The position numbers and the translations under genes are program-made. The notes below the pieces were generated by a model. It was not told the origin of the DNA and ran no database searches. It was given only the letters and a program-made list of their open reading frames with translations. A DNA stretch of 64,000 nt. Source: STF1-184 sp050178795. GTDB taxonomy: Bacteria; Bacillota; Clostridia; Christensenellales; UBA1242. Of the stretch, positions 40,825-49,555 are shown in pieces. The stretch lies in contig JBFXFT010000001.1 in the NCBI GenBank assembly GCA_050178795.1, positions 62,001-126,000 of the forward strand, given 5' to 3'. How positions within the stretch are numbered: position 1 is the first letter of the stretch; each line of letters starts with the position of its first letter.

Positions 40825-42900
40825 TTAACTCTCCAAAATAAATGTCAAAATCATTGGTCTACGCTTAGTCTTTTTATAGAAGTAATTGCCAAGGCTCGCC
40901 CTAACTGCGTTTTTAACTATGCTCCACTCGTCTTCTTTTAGTGAAAGTTCTTTAAATGTGTTAATTATTACTTCTTTTGCCTCTTCAATTATGTCTCCAC
41001 TCTCGTTTGAGTACATAAAACCACGAGTCATAATGTCTGGACCGCTTGTAAGTTCGCCACTTGCACCGTTTATGCCAAGCATAACAACGCAAAGTCCGTC
41101 CTCTGAAAGTTGTTTTCTGTCCCTTAGAACTACGCTTTCCATATCACCAAAACCTAGTCCATCAACAAGCCTTCTGCCTGCTGGTACTGTGCCTGCGCGC
41201 TTTAATGTTGTTTTGCTAATTTCAATTGCATCGCCGTTTTCTGTAATTAAAGTGTGGCTTTCTGGTAGTCCCATTGATGTTACAATTTCTACGTGTTTTT
41301 TAAGCATTCTAAACTCTCCGTGCGCTGGCACAAAGAATTTTTCTTTTACTAGTGCGTGAATTAATTTTAATTCCTCTTGCATAGCGTGTCCTGATGCGTG
41401 CACCTCTGCTAATTTATCGTAAATTACTTCACAACCTGTTTTATAAAGGTTGTTAATTACTGTTCCAACTGCCTTTTCGTTACCTGGAATTGGGGTTGCA
41501 GATATTATTATTAAGTCGTTTGCACCAAGGTTGATGCCTTTAAAGTTGCCTGCTGCAATGCGAGTTAGTGCGCTAAATGGCTCGCCTTGACTACCAGTAG
41601 AAAGTATTAAAAGTTCGCTATCTTTATAGTTTTTAATTTTATCAAGCGGAACTATTATGTCTTTATTTATTTTAACTTCACCAATTTTAGTTGCAACTTC
41701 AACTACGCTAACCATACTGCGTCCGCTAAATGCTATTTTCCTGCCGTGCTTTTCTGCTAGGTCAATAAGTTGTTGAAGTCTATATACGTTGCTTGCAAAA
41801 GTGGCAACGAATATGCGCTTTTCGTTGTGAGTGGCAAATATTGTATCCAAACTCTTTTTTACGTTGCTTTCACTTGTCGTATAACCTGCCCTTTCAACAT
41901 TTGTACTGTCTGCGGTTAAAAGTAAAACGCCTTGTTTACCAAGTTCTGCTAGACGAGTTAAATCTGTAACTACACCGTCTATTGGATTGAAGTCAATTTT
42001 AAAGTCGCCTGTGTGAATCCATGTGCCAACTGGCGTTGTGATTGCTAGTGCAAAAGCGCCTGAAATTGAGTGGTTAACATAAATAAACTCTATGCTAAAA
42101 GCACCAATTTTAATGGTTTCGCCTGATTTTACAGTTACTAGTTGAGACTTAATTGTTTTAAACTCTTGTAGTTTTTTGTCTACAAGTGCTAAAGTCATAC
42201 GGCTACCGTAAATTGGTACGTTAATATCTGGCAACAAATAAGGTAGTCCACCAATGTGGTCCTCATGTCCGTGGGTTAAAACTATGCCCCTAATTCTATC
42301 TTTATTTTGTAATAAATAAGTAATATCTGGAACTATTAGGTCAATACCTGGTAAATCGTCGCCTGGGAAGGTTGAACCAGCATCAACTATTATTATGTCG
42401 CTACCATATTCAACTGCCATCATATTTTTGCCGACTTCACCAACACCGCCTAAAAACATAATTTTTAGTTTTTTATTGGACTTGTGTTGTTGATTTAGCA
42501 TTTGTTGATTTTGCTTTTTTACGACTTTTATGTGTTCGTCGTTCTTTGCAAATATCTTTGTATTGTCTAAATTTCTATTATTGTTTTTGTTTTTATTTAT
42601 TCTAACGGTTGCGTTTATGTTTATTCTCTTATTTGAGTTTTGATTTGCTTGACCGTTGTTATTTGCGCTTTGCTCGCCATTTTGTGCGCCTTCTGTATTT
42701 ATGGTTATGGCGTTAACCTTAATTTGTTTTGGCATATTTGAACTATTAAGTTCTTTATTTATCTTGCTAATAATTTGCCTCTTTATTTGTTCTTGTTGTT
42801 TTGTGTCTACAGTAGATTTTTTGCCACTCAAATTAGACCTCTTTAAATAGGTCATTCTTGGAGCACTAATCACTTCCTGTGTTTCTTCTGTGTTATTCAA
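40825..42900 (-). CDS. rnj: Ribonuclease J with N-terminal extension
   Basis: 691 residues from the TTG at 42900, which has AAGGAGA eight bases upstream; the GTG at 42933 has no SD. Metallo-beta-lactamase nuclease: H210-x-H-x-DH (THGHEDHIGG), HTGDFKID, HASGHA and PAHGEFRM; the beta-CASP domain and C-terminal dimer domain are complete. It degrades and matures mRNA and rRNA with 5'-3' exo- and endonuclease activity. The first ~143 residues are an Asn/Lys/Gln-rich extension (phrases like NNNGQANQNSN) not present in Bacillus RNase J. 5' leader with a large hairpin. Confidence 0.94.
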   Translation of the reverse strand: MNNTEETQEVISAPRMTYLKRSNLSGKKSTVDTKQQEQIKRQIISKINKELNSSNMPKQIKVNAITINTEGAQNGEQSANNNGQANQNSNKRININATVRINKNKNNNRNLDNTKIFAKNDEHIKVVKKQNQQMLNQQHKSNKKLKIMFLGGVGEVGKNMMAVEYGSDIIIVDAGSTFPGDDLPGIDLIVPDITYLLQNKDRIRGIVLTHGHEDHIGGLPYLLPDINVPIYGSRMTLALVDKKLQEFKTIKSQLVTVKSGETIKIGAFSIEFIYVNHSISGAFALAITTPVGTWIHTGDFKIDFNPIDGVVTDLTRLAELGKQGVLLLTADSTNVERAGYTTSESNVKKSLDTIFATHNEKRIFVATFASNVYRLQQLIDLAEKHGRKIAFSGRSMVSVVEVATKIGEVKINKDIIVPLDKIKNYKDSELLILSTGSQGEPFSALTRIAAGNFKGINLGANDLIIISATPIPGNEKAVGTVINNLYKTGCEVIYDKLAEVHASGHAMQEELKLIHALVKEKFFVPAHGEFRMLKKHVEIVTSMGLPESHTLITENGDAIEISKTTLKRAGTVPAGRRLVDGLGFGDMESVVLRDRKQLSEDGLCVVMLGINGASGELTSGPDIMTRGFMYSNESGDIIEEAKEVIINTFKELSLKEDEWSIVKNAVRASLGNYFYKKTKRRPMILTFILES

Positions 42901-42934
42901 TTTTTTGTTCTCCTTTCTTGTTTTGTTTTGCACG

Positions 42935-42971
42935 CAATAAACAACTATATTTCAATATAGCTTGTTTATTG
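42935..42971 (-). promoter_or_regulatory. Leader hairpin of rnj
   Basis: Near-perfect stem of 17 pairs: CAATAAACAA + CTATATT, loop TC, AATATAG, one bulged C, TTGTTTATTG. It lies just upstream of the rnj SD (42909-42915) and has no T-run. It could shield the 5' end of the mRNA or serve autoregulation by RNase J. Confidence 0.6.
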
Positions 42972-43043
42972 GTCTTGTTTTAATAATTTTATTTTAATAA
43001 GTTAAAAACTTAAACAATTCTTTTTTAATATTTTATGGAATGG

Positions 43044-43997
43044 TTAAATTACAAACTTGGTATAGCGCATTTTGTCTTGCTCTTCAAGTTTCTTGGGACT
43101 CAAAATAGTCTCTGGGTCAACGTAGTACCTCATTCCCATACTACCATAATACATTACCATGCCAAAAATTGCAAGCAAAAATGTGCTAGATGGCAAAGTT
43201 ATTATTAGACCAGCCCCTGCGGTGATGATAGTTACAAAGGCATTTACTATCAAAATAGTAAAAACTATTACTATGCTATTTGATAGTGTTTTAAAAAATC
43301 TTCTACTAACTGCCTTAAAGCCACGCCTATAGCCCTCAAAAACCCCACAATTATGAACTGTAATTGCTGGTATAACACCGCTAAACACTGTTATATTTAG
43401 TGCAATAAGCACAGTGCTTAGAGTTATTACTATAAGTGGCGCTAAAAGTAACACAAAATAATCACTGCTATATAATAATGGCAATGTTAAGTATATTAAA
43501 TAGGTAATAATTAAGTTAATTGGCAAATTGATTGCTAGTTTTGCTAGTTGAAGTTTTAACGACTTGCCAAAATTTTTTATGTAAGAGTTTAAAAATGAAA
43601 AATTAGCATTACTTGACATATAGCCATTTAATGTATCTGTAACCGCTAGTTCACTAAGACCATTTAAAAAGCCGCCAAGTACTATTATTATTAAAAATAC
43701 GCCTATTAGGCTATATATTACTGCGCCCAAGTTTGCTGCTATTACGCTTACAAATAAATTTACTATACTACTAATAGATAGAAGTATTATGTTAAAGTCC
43801 AAATTTAGCATAAATGTACTTAGGGTATCTTTTAAATCTATAAAAAAGTTGTTTGCATTCAGCACATTAATTAAAGGTAGCGCTACGACTGTTGCAAGTG
43901 AAAAAACAATTATGGTAACCACAATTTTGTACAAAAGAATTTTCCACGCCGTGTGGAAATTAGAAATTAACAATCGTAACGAATTTCTAAACATCAT
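43044..43997 (-). CDS. Multi-pass membrane protein, family unknown
   Basis: 317 residues with about six membrane spans. Spans include LLYKIVVTIIVFSLATVVAL, a long valine/leucine stretch LIGVFLIIIVLGGFLNGL, and a C-terminal VMYYGSMGMRYYVDP followed by a charged tail. I do not recognise the family. The arrangement matches the neighbouring 273-residue gene (both begin with a FRxSLRLLISNF/FVRAGLSYMFKN-like amphipathic helix and end with a YYS/YYG segment and polar tail), so the two are likely diverged paralogues acting together, perhaps as a membrane complex. Confidence 0.7.
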   Translation of the reverse strand: MMFRNSLRLLISNFHTAWKILLYKIVVTIIVFSLATVVALPLINVLNANNFFIDLKDTLSTFMLNLDFNIILLSISSIVNLFVSVIAANLGAVIYSLIGVFLIIIVLGGFLNGLSELAVTDTLNGYMSSNANFSFLNSYIKNFGKSLKLQLAKLAINLPINLIITYLIYLTLPLLYSSDYFVLLLAPLIVITLSTVLIALNITVFSGVIPAITVHNCGVFEGYRRGFKAVSRRFFKTLSNSIVIVFTILIVNAFVTIITAGAGLIITLPSSTFLLAIFGMVMYYGSMGMRYYVDPETILSPKKLEEQDKMRYTKFVI

Positions 43998-44011
43998 AAC
44001 AGTTTTTGCTC

Positions 44012-44833
44012 CTATTTATAATAGTATTTTCTTTTGTTATCGTACCTGGTTGTTTGAGTTAAAGTATAATAAGCGGTCATACTTAGGCTTGAATAGTACA
44101 TTATTAACAAGGCTACGCATATAACACTTATTAATGGCATAACTATGGTGCCTGAAAATAAAATTGCTATAAGACCAATTACTAAAGTTGGCACTAAAAC
44201 CGCTACAAGTATGCCTAAACTGTCTTTTTCTACAAGTTTAATGACGCTTGCTAGCGAGGTTTTAAACTGAGAACCGTTTACGATCATACTTGGAACATTT
44301 AAAAACATAACGCCAGCAATAAGTGCATAAATGGTAAGTATTGCAAGTACTATAACTGTGCTCAAAACTACATTAAAAGCGGTTGGAACATTGTTGATTC
44401 CAGATAAAATTAAATGTGTTAAAAATAATAGAGTGCTAGTTAAAAACATAATTACGAAGGCAATTAATAAAAATGCGAACATATTGGCAATTACCACCAA
44501 AATGTTGGAGTTTACATGCTCTTTTAGTGCTCTAAAATTTGTTTTGCCACTCCTCATGTGGTTTTCTATTTGACCGATGATTGCACTGACAAATATCGCA
44601 AGTAAAGACATACCAAACACGGCAATTACAAAATTTAGAAAATTAATATTCAAAATGTAATTGAAAATTGTATCAAAACTAGCAATATTCATAGAGGCAT
44701 AGTCTTTTATAAATTCAAAAATTTTAAATGGGTTCAAAAGTAGCCCTAAAAATACAGCAGGAATGATTGCAAACAAAAACATATATAAAAAGTTTTTAAA
44801 CATATAAGAAAGCCCTGCTCTAACAAATTTCAT
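44012..44833 (-). CDS. Multi-pass membrane protein, paralogue of neighbour
   Basis: 273 residues with about six membrane spans (FLYMFLFAIIPAVFLGLLL; FVIAVFGMSLLAIFVSAIIG; LVVIANMFAFLLIAFVIMFL). Starts after a GAGGG site and is followed 14 bp later by its apparent paralogue. No signal peptide and no known catalytic motif. Unrecognised; a role in polymer or lipid export, or in envelope maintenance, would be speculative. Its neighbour on the other side is the phage-like block. Confidence 0.7.
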   Translation of the reverse strand: MKFVRAGLSYMFKNFLYMFLFAIIPAVFLGLLLNPFKIFEFIKDYASMNIASFDTIFNYILNINFLNFVIAVFGMSLLAIFVSAIIGQIENHMRSGKTNFRALKEHVNSNILVVIANMFAFLLIAFVIMFLTSTLLFLTHLILSGINNVPTAFNVVLSTVIVLAILTIYALIAGVMFLNVPSMIVNGSQFKTSLASVIKLVEKDSLGILVAVLVPTLVIGLIAILFSGTIVMPLISVICVALLIMYYSSLSMTAYYTLTQTTRYDNKRKYYYK

Positions 44834-44916
44834 ACTCGTCCCTCACTATTTTTAATTATAATATAAAAAGAAAAGTTTAGCAAACATATAAATCGGTATA
44901 ATGACATTGCAAGCAA

Positions 44917-44948
44917 AAAAAAGGAAGGTCATTTTGCCTTCCTTTTTT
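44917..44948. terminator. Terminator at edge of phage-like module
   Basis: AAAAAAGGAAGG-8-CCTTCCTTTTTT, bidirectional; on the minus strand it ends the module transcript directly after the last holin. Confidence 0.85.
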
Positions 44949-44949
44949 A

Positions 44950-45186
44950 TTAATCTTGACTTTTGTTGCCTTCATCGGTGTTGTCGCTATAGCCACTGCC
45001 ACTAGTAGGGTCAGATATTATGCCAAGCACAACAAATACTCCGCAAACACTGGTTACAATTCCCATTATTAACTCGTTGTCAATTTTAAAGCCTAGCGCT
45101 TCGCCTATCGTTTGCAAAACAAGTATCAAAGCGGCGGCAAGACTTATCCAAAAGCCATAATTTTTAACTTTTTGTTTTAAATTCAT
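44950..45186 (-). CDS. Phage holin (phi LC3-like)
   Basis: 78 residues. Two hydrophobic stretches (YGFWISLAAALILVLQTIGEAL, about 11-32, and LIMGIVTSVCGVFVVLGII, about 39-57) and a polar Ser/Asp-rich tail (SGYSDNTDEGNKSQD). This layout fits the phage_holin_1 / LL-H-phi LC3 group, forming pores that release endolysin at the end of infection. Second of two adjacent holins. Confidence 0.7.
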   Translation of the reverse strand: MNLKQKVKNYGFWISLAAALILVLQTIGEALGFKIDNELIMGIVTSVCGVFVVLGIISDPTSGSGYSDNTDEGNKSQD

Positions 45187-45201
45187 TTCATACTCCTAAA
45201 A

Positions 45202-45414
45202 TTAATATTTTTGCCTAAGTACTAAATGTTTAATTTGTTTAACATCTGTCTTAATGTCTTTTACTGTGCCTAAATGTTCGTTTAAGTCTTTTATTGTTTC
45301 TTGGTACTTTTTTTCTCTTTTATTGCTGTCCTTTAATTCAAATATTAAAAGCCCAACAAATAGCGCCGCCCATAAACCATTGCCTATTGCCAAATCAAAA
45401 ATTTGTTCCCACAT
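45202..45414 (-). CDS. BhlA/UviB-like holin
   Basis: 70 residues: one N-terminal membrane span (GLWAALFVGLLIFEL) followed by an amphipathic coiled-coil segment with KREKKYQETIKDLNEHL and HLVLRQKY. The span-plus-coil layout matches the BhlA/UviB family of bacteriocin-type holins, as I recall it. Located 15 bp upstream of the other holin. Confidence 0.75.
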   Translation of the reverse strand: MWEQIFDLAIGNGLWAALFVGLLIFELKDSNKREKKYQETIKDLNEHLGTVKDIKTDVKQIKHLVLRQKY

Positions 45415-45687
45415 TTATAGTTTAAACGCCTCGCTTAGGTTATGCACCATTTGCTCGCTTAAATTTGGGTGTGTTGCAATATAATTTACTACTTCTTCTT
45501 TACTTGAGTCCTTAAAGTATTCCTGTATAATGGAAAACTCTACTTTTTCTCTCGCTTGTTTTAAGGTTAAAGGTTCTGTTTTTTCGTCACCATTAAAAGT
45601 GACCTCAATTTTTTCTTGTTCTGTAACTTGACTATTATTTTCGTCAATTTCTTCATTTAATTTTTCATTAAAAAGGGTATCAAACAT
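45415..45687 (-). CDS. Small acidic phage protein of unknown role
   Basis: 90 residues from the ATG at 45687, which follows AGGAGG; the longer frame has no SD. Acidic N-terminal half (NEEIDENNSQ), then a helical C-terminus (EEVVNYIATHPNLSEQMVHNLS). No family recognised; a structural accessory or a regulator of the holins would fit its place between connector and holin genes. Confidence 0.55.
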   Translation of the reverse strand: MFDTLFNEKLNEEIDENNSQVTEQEKIEVTFNGDEKTEPLTLKQAREKVEFSIIQEYFKDSSKEEVVNYIATHPNLSEQMVHNLSEAFKL

Positions 45688-45775
45688 ATTTATTCCTCCT
45701 TTTTTTATGTAATACTTTTGTCTAATTTTTGTAAACGCTTTTTGTAAAAATTTTTTGCTGTGTAAAACGTTCATA

Positions 45776-47281
45776 TTACACCAAATTTAACTTAATTTTG
45801 GCGTTAGATATAAACGCTTTATCTGTTAGGCTTTCTATTTTTATTCCTATCATTTCACCTTTCAAGTTCGGTCTTATTTTACTTGTGGTCGCCTTGCCTG
45901 AAATAGCAAAAGTTTTAGACGTACTTTCTGTAAAAACGGTCAAATTTATGTCGTAATAAGTAAGAAGGCTAATTTCCTTTACCACTTTTTCGGTTGCAGG
46001 GTAGCCTAAGTCACTTATTGGAGAATACCAATGTTTTACTGTGTTATCTTCAAAAAATTTGCCATTATTCTCAAGTTGTCCTAAGTTTTGGCTGTACCCA
46101 GTATTAAAACAAAACACCATTTTGCTCATGCTTTCTACTTGAATAGAGGTCATACTAACGACGTCAATGCCCCTTATTATGTTGAATGTATTTGTTTTTA
46201 CATCTAACTCAATAAGTGTGTTATTGATGTGATCTGGGTCACTTTCTGAGCCTATTTCGTTACTATCTGGGTAGTTTAATTTACAAGAGACATAGTATTT
46301 ACCTTCGTGGTAGTTTGCCACTGCCTGCTCGTTATAAATGCCGTCAAATAAAGAGTCTATTTTTAGATCTATTTTTGAGGTAGTTATGCCATCAAACTCG
46401 TAAATTCCGTCCTTTGTAAGCATTAAAATTTTGTCACCGCAAACACAAATTGTGTTTTTGTAAATTCTATTGCCAGATACAAATAGTTGACTAACATTTA
46501 TTTCGTCGGAGCCATCATAAGTCTTTATTTTTGCTATTCCAAAGTCTCTAAACGCAAAAACATAACCCAAAAAACTTATTACCTTGTTTATTCCGCCACG
46601 CATATCGTTCATTTCTATATATGGGTTGCTTGCATCTGTTAGGTCTGTTGTCCATGTTGTTGGGTCCAAATTTGAGGAGTACCTAATTAAATTGCGCTCG
46701 CCACCAATCGTTGCAAAAAGTTTGTCCTTATGCTCGCAAAGTGAACTTATTTTTGGAGCGGTTGAAACCACTTGTGGCACATCTTCTCCGTTCCAATATG
46801 CCATTCCGTCTGCTTCACTGGTCAAAATTATGGTGTCTTTACCATTTATTTTGTAGTTCATAGCAACAGGCCTTTCGGTAAATGTTATGCCACTAAGTAA
46901 AAAGAAAGTTGGAGTAATGCTAAAAAGCCTTGCGTAATAAATTAAATGGTCTTTTGTATATACCATTAGTTTATCTATTCTTTTGCCTTGAATTTCGCTA
47001 TAGTGTTTAAAGTGCCAAATTGAGTCAATCTCTTTTCCGTCTGGTAGAGTTGGCAGATTTTCTATGTTTGGGTCATCTGCTGTTTCTGGTATTAACAGTT
47101 CTGCAAAACCAAGTCCCTCAACTAGAGCGCCATTTTCAAAATTATAGTTATAGGCATTTGTAGCGTATTTAAAGGGCATAATGTTCTCTGCAATCTCTGT
47201 ATTTACACCATTTTTAAAGTCGCTTATATTTAAAGTTACTTCTTTTGGGGTTTGATATTTTAATGTCTTAGCATAAAACAT
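45776..47281 (-). CDS. Phage stabilisation/connector protein (propeller-like)
   Basis: 501 residues from the ATG at 47281 with GGAGGT upstream. Regular repeats of short beta segments, with phrases like NYNFENGALVEGLGFAEL, YWNGEDV and TKDGIYEFDG, suggest a beta-propeller-like structural protein. The order portal, scaffold, capsid, adaptor, then this gene fits P22 gp10, which stabilises packaged DNA at the portal; the similarity is only of layout and should be checked. No lytic or glycosidase motif is visible. Confidence 0.55.
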   Translation of the reverse strand: MFYAKTLKYQTPKEVTLNISDFKNGVNTEIAENIMPFKYATNAYNYNFENGALVEGLGFAELLIPETADDPNIENLPTLPDGKEIDSIWHFKHYSEIQGKRIDKLMVYTKDHLIYYARLFSITPTFFLLSGITFTERPVAMNYKINGKDTIILTSEADGMAYWNGEDVPQVVSTAPKISSLCEHKDKLFATIGGERNLIRYSSNLDPTTWTTDLTDASNPYIEMNDMRGGINKVISFLGYVFAFRDFGIAKIKTYDGSDEINVSQLFVSGNRIYKNTICVCGDKILMLTKDGIYEFDGITTSKIDLKIDSLFDGIYNEQAVANYHEGKYYVSCKLNYPDSNEIGSESDPDHINNTLIELDVKTNTFNIIRGIDVVSMTSIQVESMSKMVFCFNTGYSQNLGQLENNGKFFEDNTVKHWYSPISDLGYPATEKVVKEISLLTYYDINLTVFTESTSKTFAISGKATTSKIRPNLKGEMIGIKIESLTDKAFISNAKIKLNLV

Positions 47282-47850
47282 TATAACCACCTCCTAACAG
47301 GCATTTTTATGTCGCTCTTTTTGCGACTTGCCACTAATAGTGCATCCTTAAAGCGTTGTTCCCAAGTTGTAGCTTCGTCAAATAGTCCACTTATTAATGA
47401 ATATTCTGCTGTAACTCCATATGCCACAATTCTTTCTGTCAACTTGCCACCAAAAGTTTCAATATTGCCATCTAGAGTAGCGCTTTCTGGTGCGTAAGAA
47501 TACTCTAAATTGTAAGTTCCGTTTTCTAAAACTATTGCGGTAGGAAACATTTTATATTTTACATTTACACCATTTTCGTCAGTAAGTTTAATTACATTTA
47601 TTAAACGTTTTGCAAGGCTACTTAATGCTATTTCTTCGTCTAGCACTATAACCTCTTCTTCATAATTTAGGGGTATGTAGTCTGTTGCTATTTCGTCATA
47701 GACTAAATTTAAACACCTAACTAATAACTCTAAATTTTTGGTGGTTAGTGCCGAAGGCTCTGTTACCTCCCCACCAAATGTTGTAAGTTCTAAAACGTCC
47801 TCCATTTGCAAATATGTTGCAACAAGTTTTATTATTTCTGTAACACTCAT
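47281..47850 (-). CDS. Phage head-completion/adaptor protein
   Basis: 189 residues. N-terminal helical part (TEIIKLVATYLQMEDVLEL, LVRCLNLVYDEIATDYIPL) and a beta-rich middle, ending in a basic KKSDIKMPVRRWL. This resembles the adaptor proteins bound under the portal in tailed phages (P22 gp4-type or related), judged by position after capsid and by the helix-beta layout. Its stop and the next start share a base. Confidence 0.55.
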   Translation of the reverse strand: MSVTEIIKLVATYLQMEDVLELTTFGGEVTEPSALTTKNLELLVRCLNLVYDEIATDYIPLNYEEEVIVLDEEIALSSLAKRLINVIKLTDENGVNVKYKMFPTAIVLENGTYNLEYSYAPESATLDGNIETFGGKLTERIVAYGVTAEYSLISGLFDEATTWEQRFKDALLVASRKKSDIKMPVRRWL

Positions 47851-47862
47851 ACTCTTCCTCCT

Positions 47863-48252
47863 TTATACCCATTTTGTTTTGTAAGCGTCGTCAAAGTTAA
47901 GGTCAAAATTATTACCTTTGCCCTCAATAAAATCAAGCATTTCTTTTAGTTTTATTTGTGCTTCGTCTAACGCTTTATTTTGTTCGGTAATCTCTAATTT
48001 TTTATTGTTTTTTTCTATTTCTGCGGTCAATTTTTCTAAATTTTCTCGCTTTGTTTTTAATAAATGTTCAATAGTTCTATAGTCAAGGTCTTTAAATGGC
48101 AAAACCAACTCTAAAACCTCTTTTTTAGGTGTGCTATAAAATATTTCATAGCGACTTTTAAAATAGTTCCATTTTATTATGTAATTTTTATCAATGTTTT
48201 TTATGCGTTTACTTATGTTAAAAGTATCATCCATTATTTTTTTATATTTCAA
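47863..48252 (-). CDS. Coiled-coil phage protein of unknown role
   Basis: 129 residues. TTG start at 48252 with GAGGTT upstream. A long coiled coil (TKRENLEKLTAEIEKNNKKLEI and on) fills the middle, and the first 50 residues form beta strands (YIIKWNYFKSRYEIFYSTPKK). Between capsid and adaptor genes, so a structural or connector role is plausible. No family recognised. Confidence 0.5.
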   Translation of the reverse strand: MKYKKIMDDTFNISKRIKNIDKNYIIKWNYFKSRYEIFYSTPKKEVLELVLPFKDLDYRTIEHLLKTKRENLEKLTAEIEKNNKKLEITEQNKALDEAQIKLKEMLDFIEGKGNNFDLNFDDAYKTKWV

Positions 48253-48292
48253 TTTTAACCTCTATACCACATAGTAAATTTTAAAAAAACAA

Positions 48293-48314
48293 GGGCAAGC
48301 AAGATTTGCTTACC
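48293..48314 (-). terminator. Terminator after capsid gene
   Basis: GGGCAAGCAA-GAT-TTGCTTACCC; the minus strand continues in a T-rich run. May adjust capsid-to-downstream expression. Confidence 0.6.
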
Positions 48315-48357
48315 CTATGTCTTTGTTATTGTTTATGAGTTTAACCTAATAAAAGAA

Positions 48358-49539
48358 TTAAGCTGCGCTTGCTGTACCGTCTAAGCCACTAATTTTTGCT
48401 TGACCAGATGGTTTATTACAAATAAGGTCAGCATATTTTACTAGCGTTGCTGTATAAGTTGCGTAACCTGGCATTTGTTTAATAATTCTGCCATCTTCAC
48501 CTTCTAGCCATTTCCAGTCACATAGTTGATGTAAAGAAAATTCACTAGTATCAAGTAAATACATTGCGTCTTCTGCTACAAAGCGGTCTGCTATTACAGG
48601 AATTCCGTTGTATGAAATTGCCTTAAAGCCACCAGCTAGTTCCATAACATCAATATTGCGTCTAAAAGTTGCTAAGTATTGTTGATATGCTCTTTTTACT
48701 TTTTGGCTAGTTGCAATAAAGTCAATGTCACTGCCAGAAACCTCTTCCAAATAGTCAATAGCGGTTTGAATTACAGTGTCGCCAATTCCACCTACGCTGC
48801 CTTGCATATATGGAGTCATCCAAGAGTGTTCGCTCCTATCTACGCCGTATAGACTGCCGTCTGAAGCAAATATTTTGCCTAGGCCTGTAAGTTCTAAGTC
48901 CTTAGAATTTTGAACTGTAAAGTAGTAACCTGCGGCAGTTGCAGCATCTGGGTCAACGCTCAATTTTATTTGTTTGTTTGCCCTATCAATATAGTTGATT
49001 CTGGCAGTTTTGCCTGTAACTTTTACATCTGCATCTGTGTAGGTATCTATTGTCATACCTTCCATTAAATTTCTTACAGAGTCTACTGTAATCAATTTTG
49101 TTTCTGTGCTATATGCGGTAACTGTTGCAATTACGCCAGAACCATCGCCGTATAGCATACGTCCAAAGTTAAAGGCACTTGCCCTAACTAGACCTTCCAT
49201 TTCTGCGTTTAATAGGTTTACAAAAGAGCCAGCATTATTGCTAGATGCCCTTATTGCTTTGTCGCTAAGTTCTATTGTTCCATATAAGTTTTTTAATTCG
49301 CTAACAAATTGAACATAGTTGTTTGAAGCAGCAGAAGGAAGTGCGCCTTCCTCAGTACCTGCGCCAACACCACCGTTTAGTCCAAATGGTGCAAGTTTTC
49401 TAACTTCTTTGCCCCAAACGTCTGCTGTTGTTTGTTTAATTCTTGATAAAAGTGGGTTTGCCTCTGTGTTTAATTGGTTGCTAACTACTCCCAAATAAAC
49501 GGTTTTTAGGGCATTTTCTGCACTTGTTAAAGTAACCAT
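48358..49539 (-). CDS. Major capsid protein (HK97-like)
   Basis: 393 residues. Start after AGGAGG. Contains the N-arm/spine layout of HK97-fold capsids: an N-terminal helical arm (SAENALKTVYLGVVSN), a glycine-rich loop (NGGVGAGTEEGALPSA), the P-domain with FNFGRMLYG, and a C-terminal domain with SQKVKRAYQQYL and ISYNGIPVIADRF, the typical end of phage capsid proteins. No long N-terminal protease-processed scaffold part is present; a separate scaffold gene follows upstream. Confidence 0.85.
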   Translation of the reverse strand: MVTLTSAENALKTVYLGVVSNQLNTEANPLLSRIKQTTADVWGKEVRKLAPFGLNGGVGAGTEEGALPSAASNNYVQFVSELKNLYGTIELSDKAIRASSNNAGSFVNLLNAEMEGLVRASAFNFGRMLYGDGSGVIATVTAYSTETKLITVDSVRNLMEGMTIDTYTDADVKVTGKTARINYIDRANKQIKLSVDPDAATAAGYYFTVQNSKDLELTGLGKIFASDGSLYGVDRSEHSWMTPYMQGSVGGIGDTVIQTAIDYLEEVSGSDIDFIATSQKVKRAYQQYLATFRRNIDVMELAGGFKAISYNGIPVIADRFVAEDAMYLLDTSEFSLHQLCDWKWLEGEDGRIIKQMPGYATYTATLVKYADLICNKPSGQAKISGLDGTASAA

Positions 49540-49555
49540 AAATTCCTCCTAATTT

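Noticed and set aside
40886..41359. 157-codon frame on plus
   Set aside because: Antisense of the rnj C-terminal region; no start signal.
42931..42933. GTG at 42933 as the rnj start
   Set aside because: It lies at the foot of the leader hairpin with no SD; a TTG at 42900 has AAGGAGA eight bases upstream.
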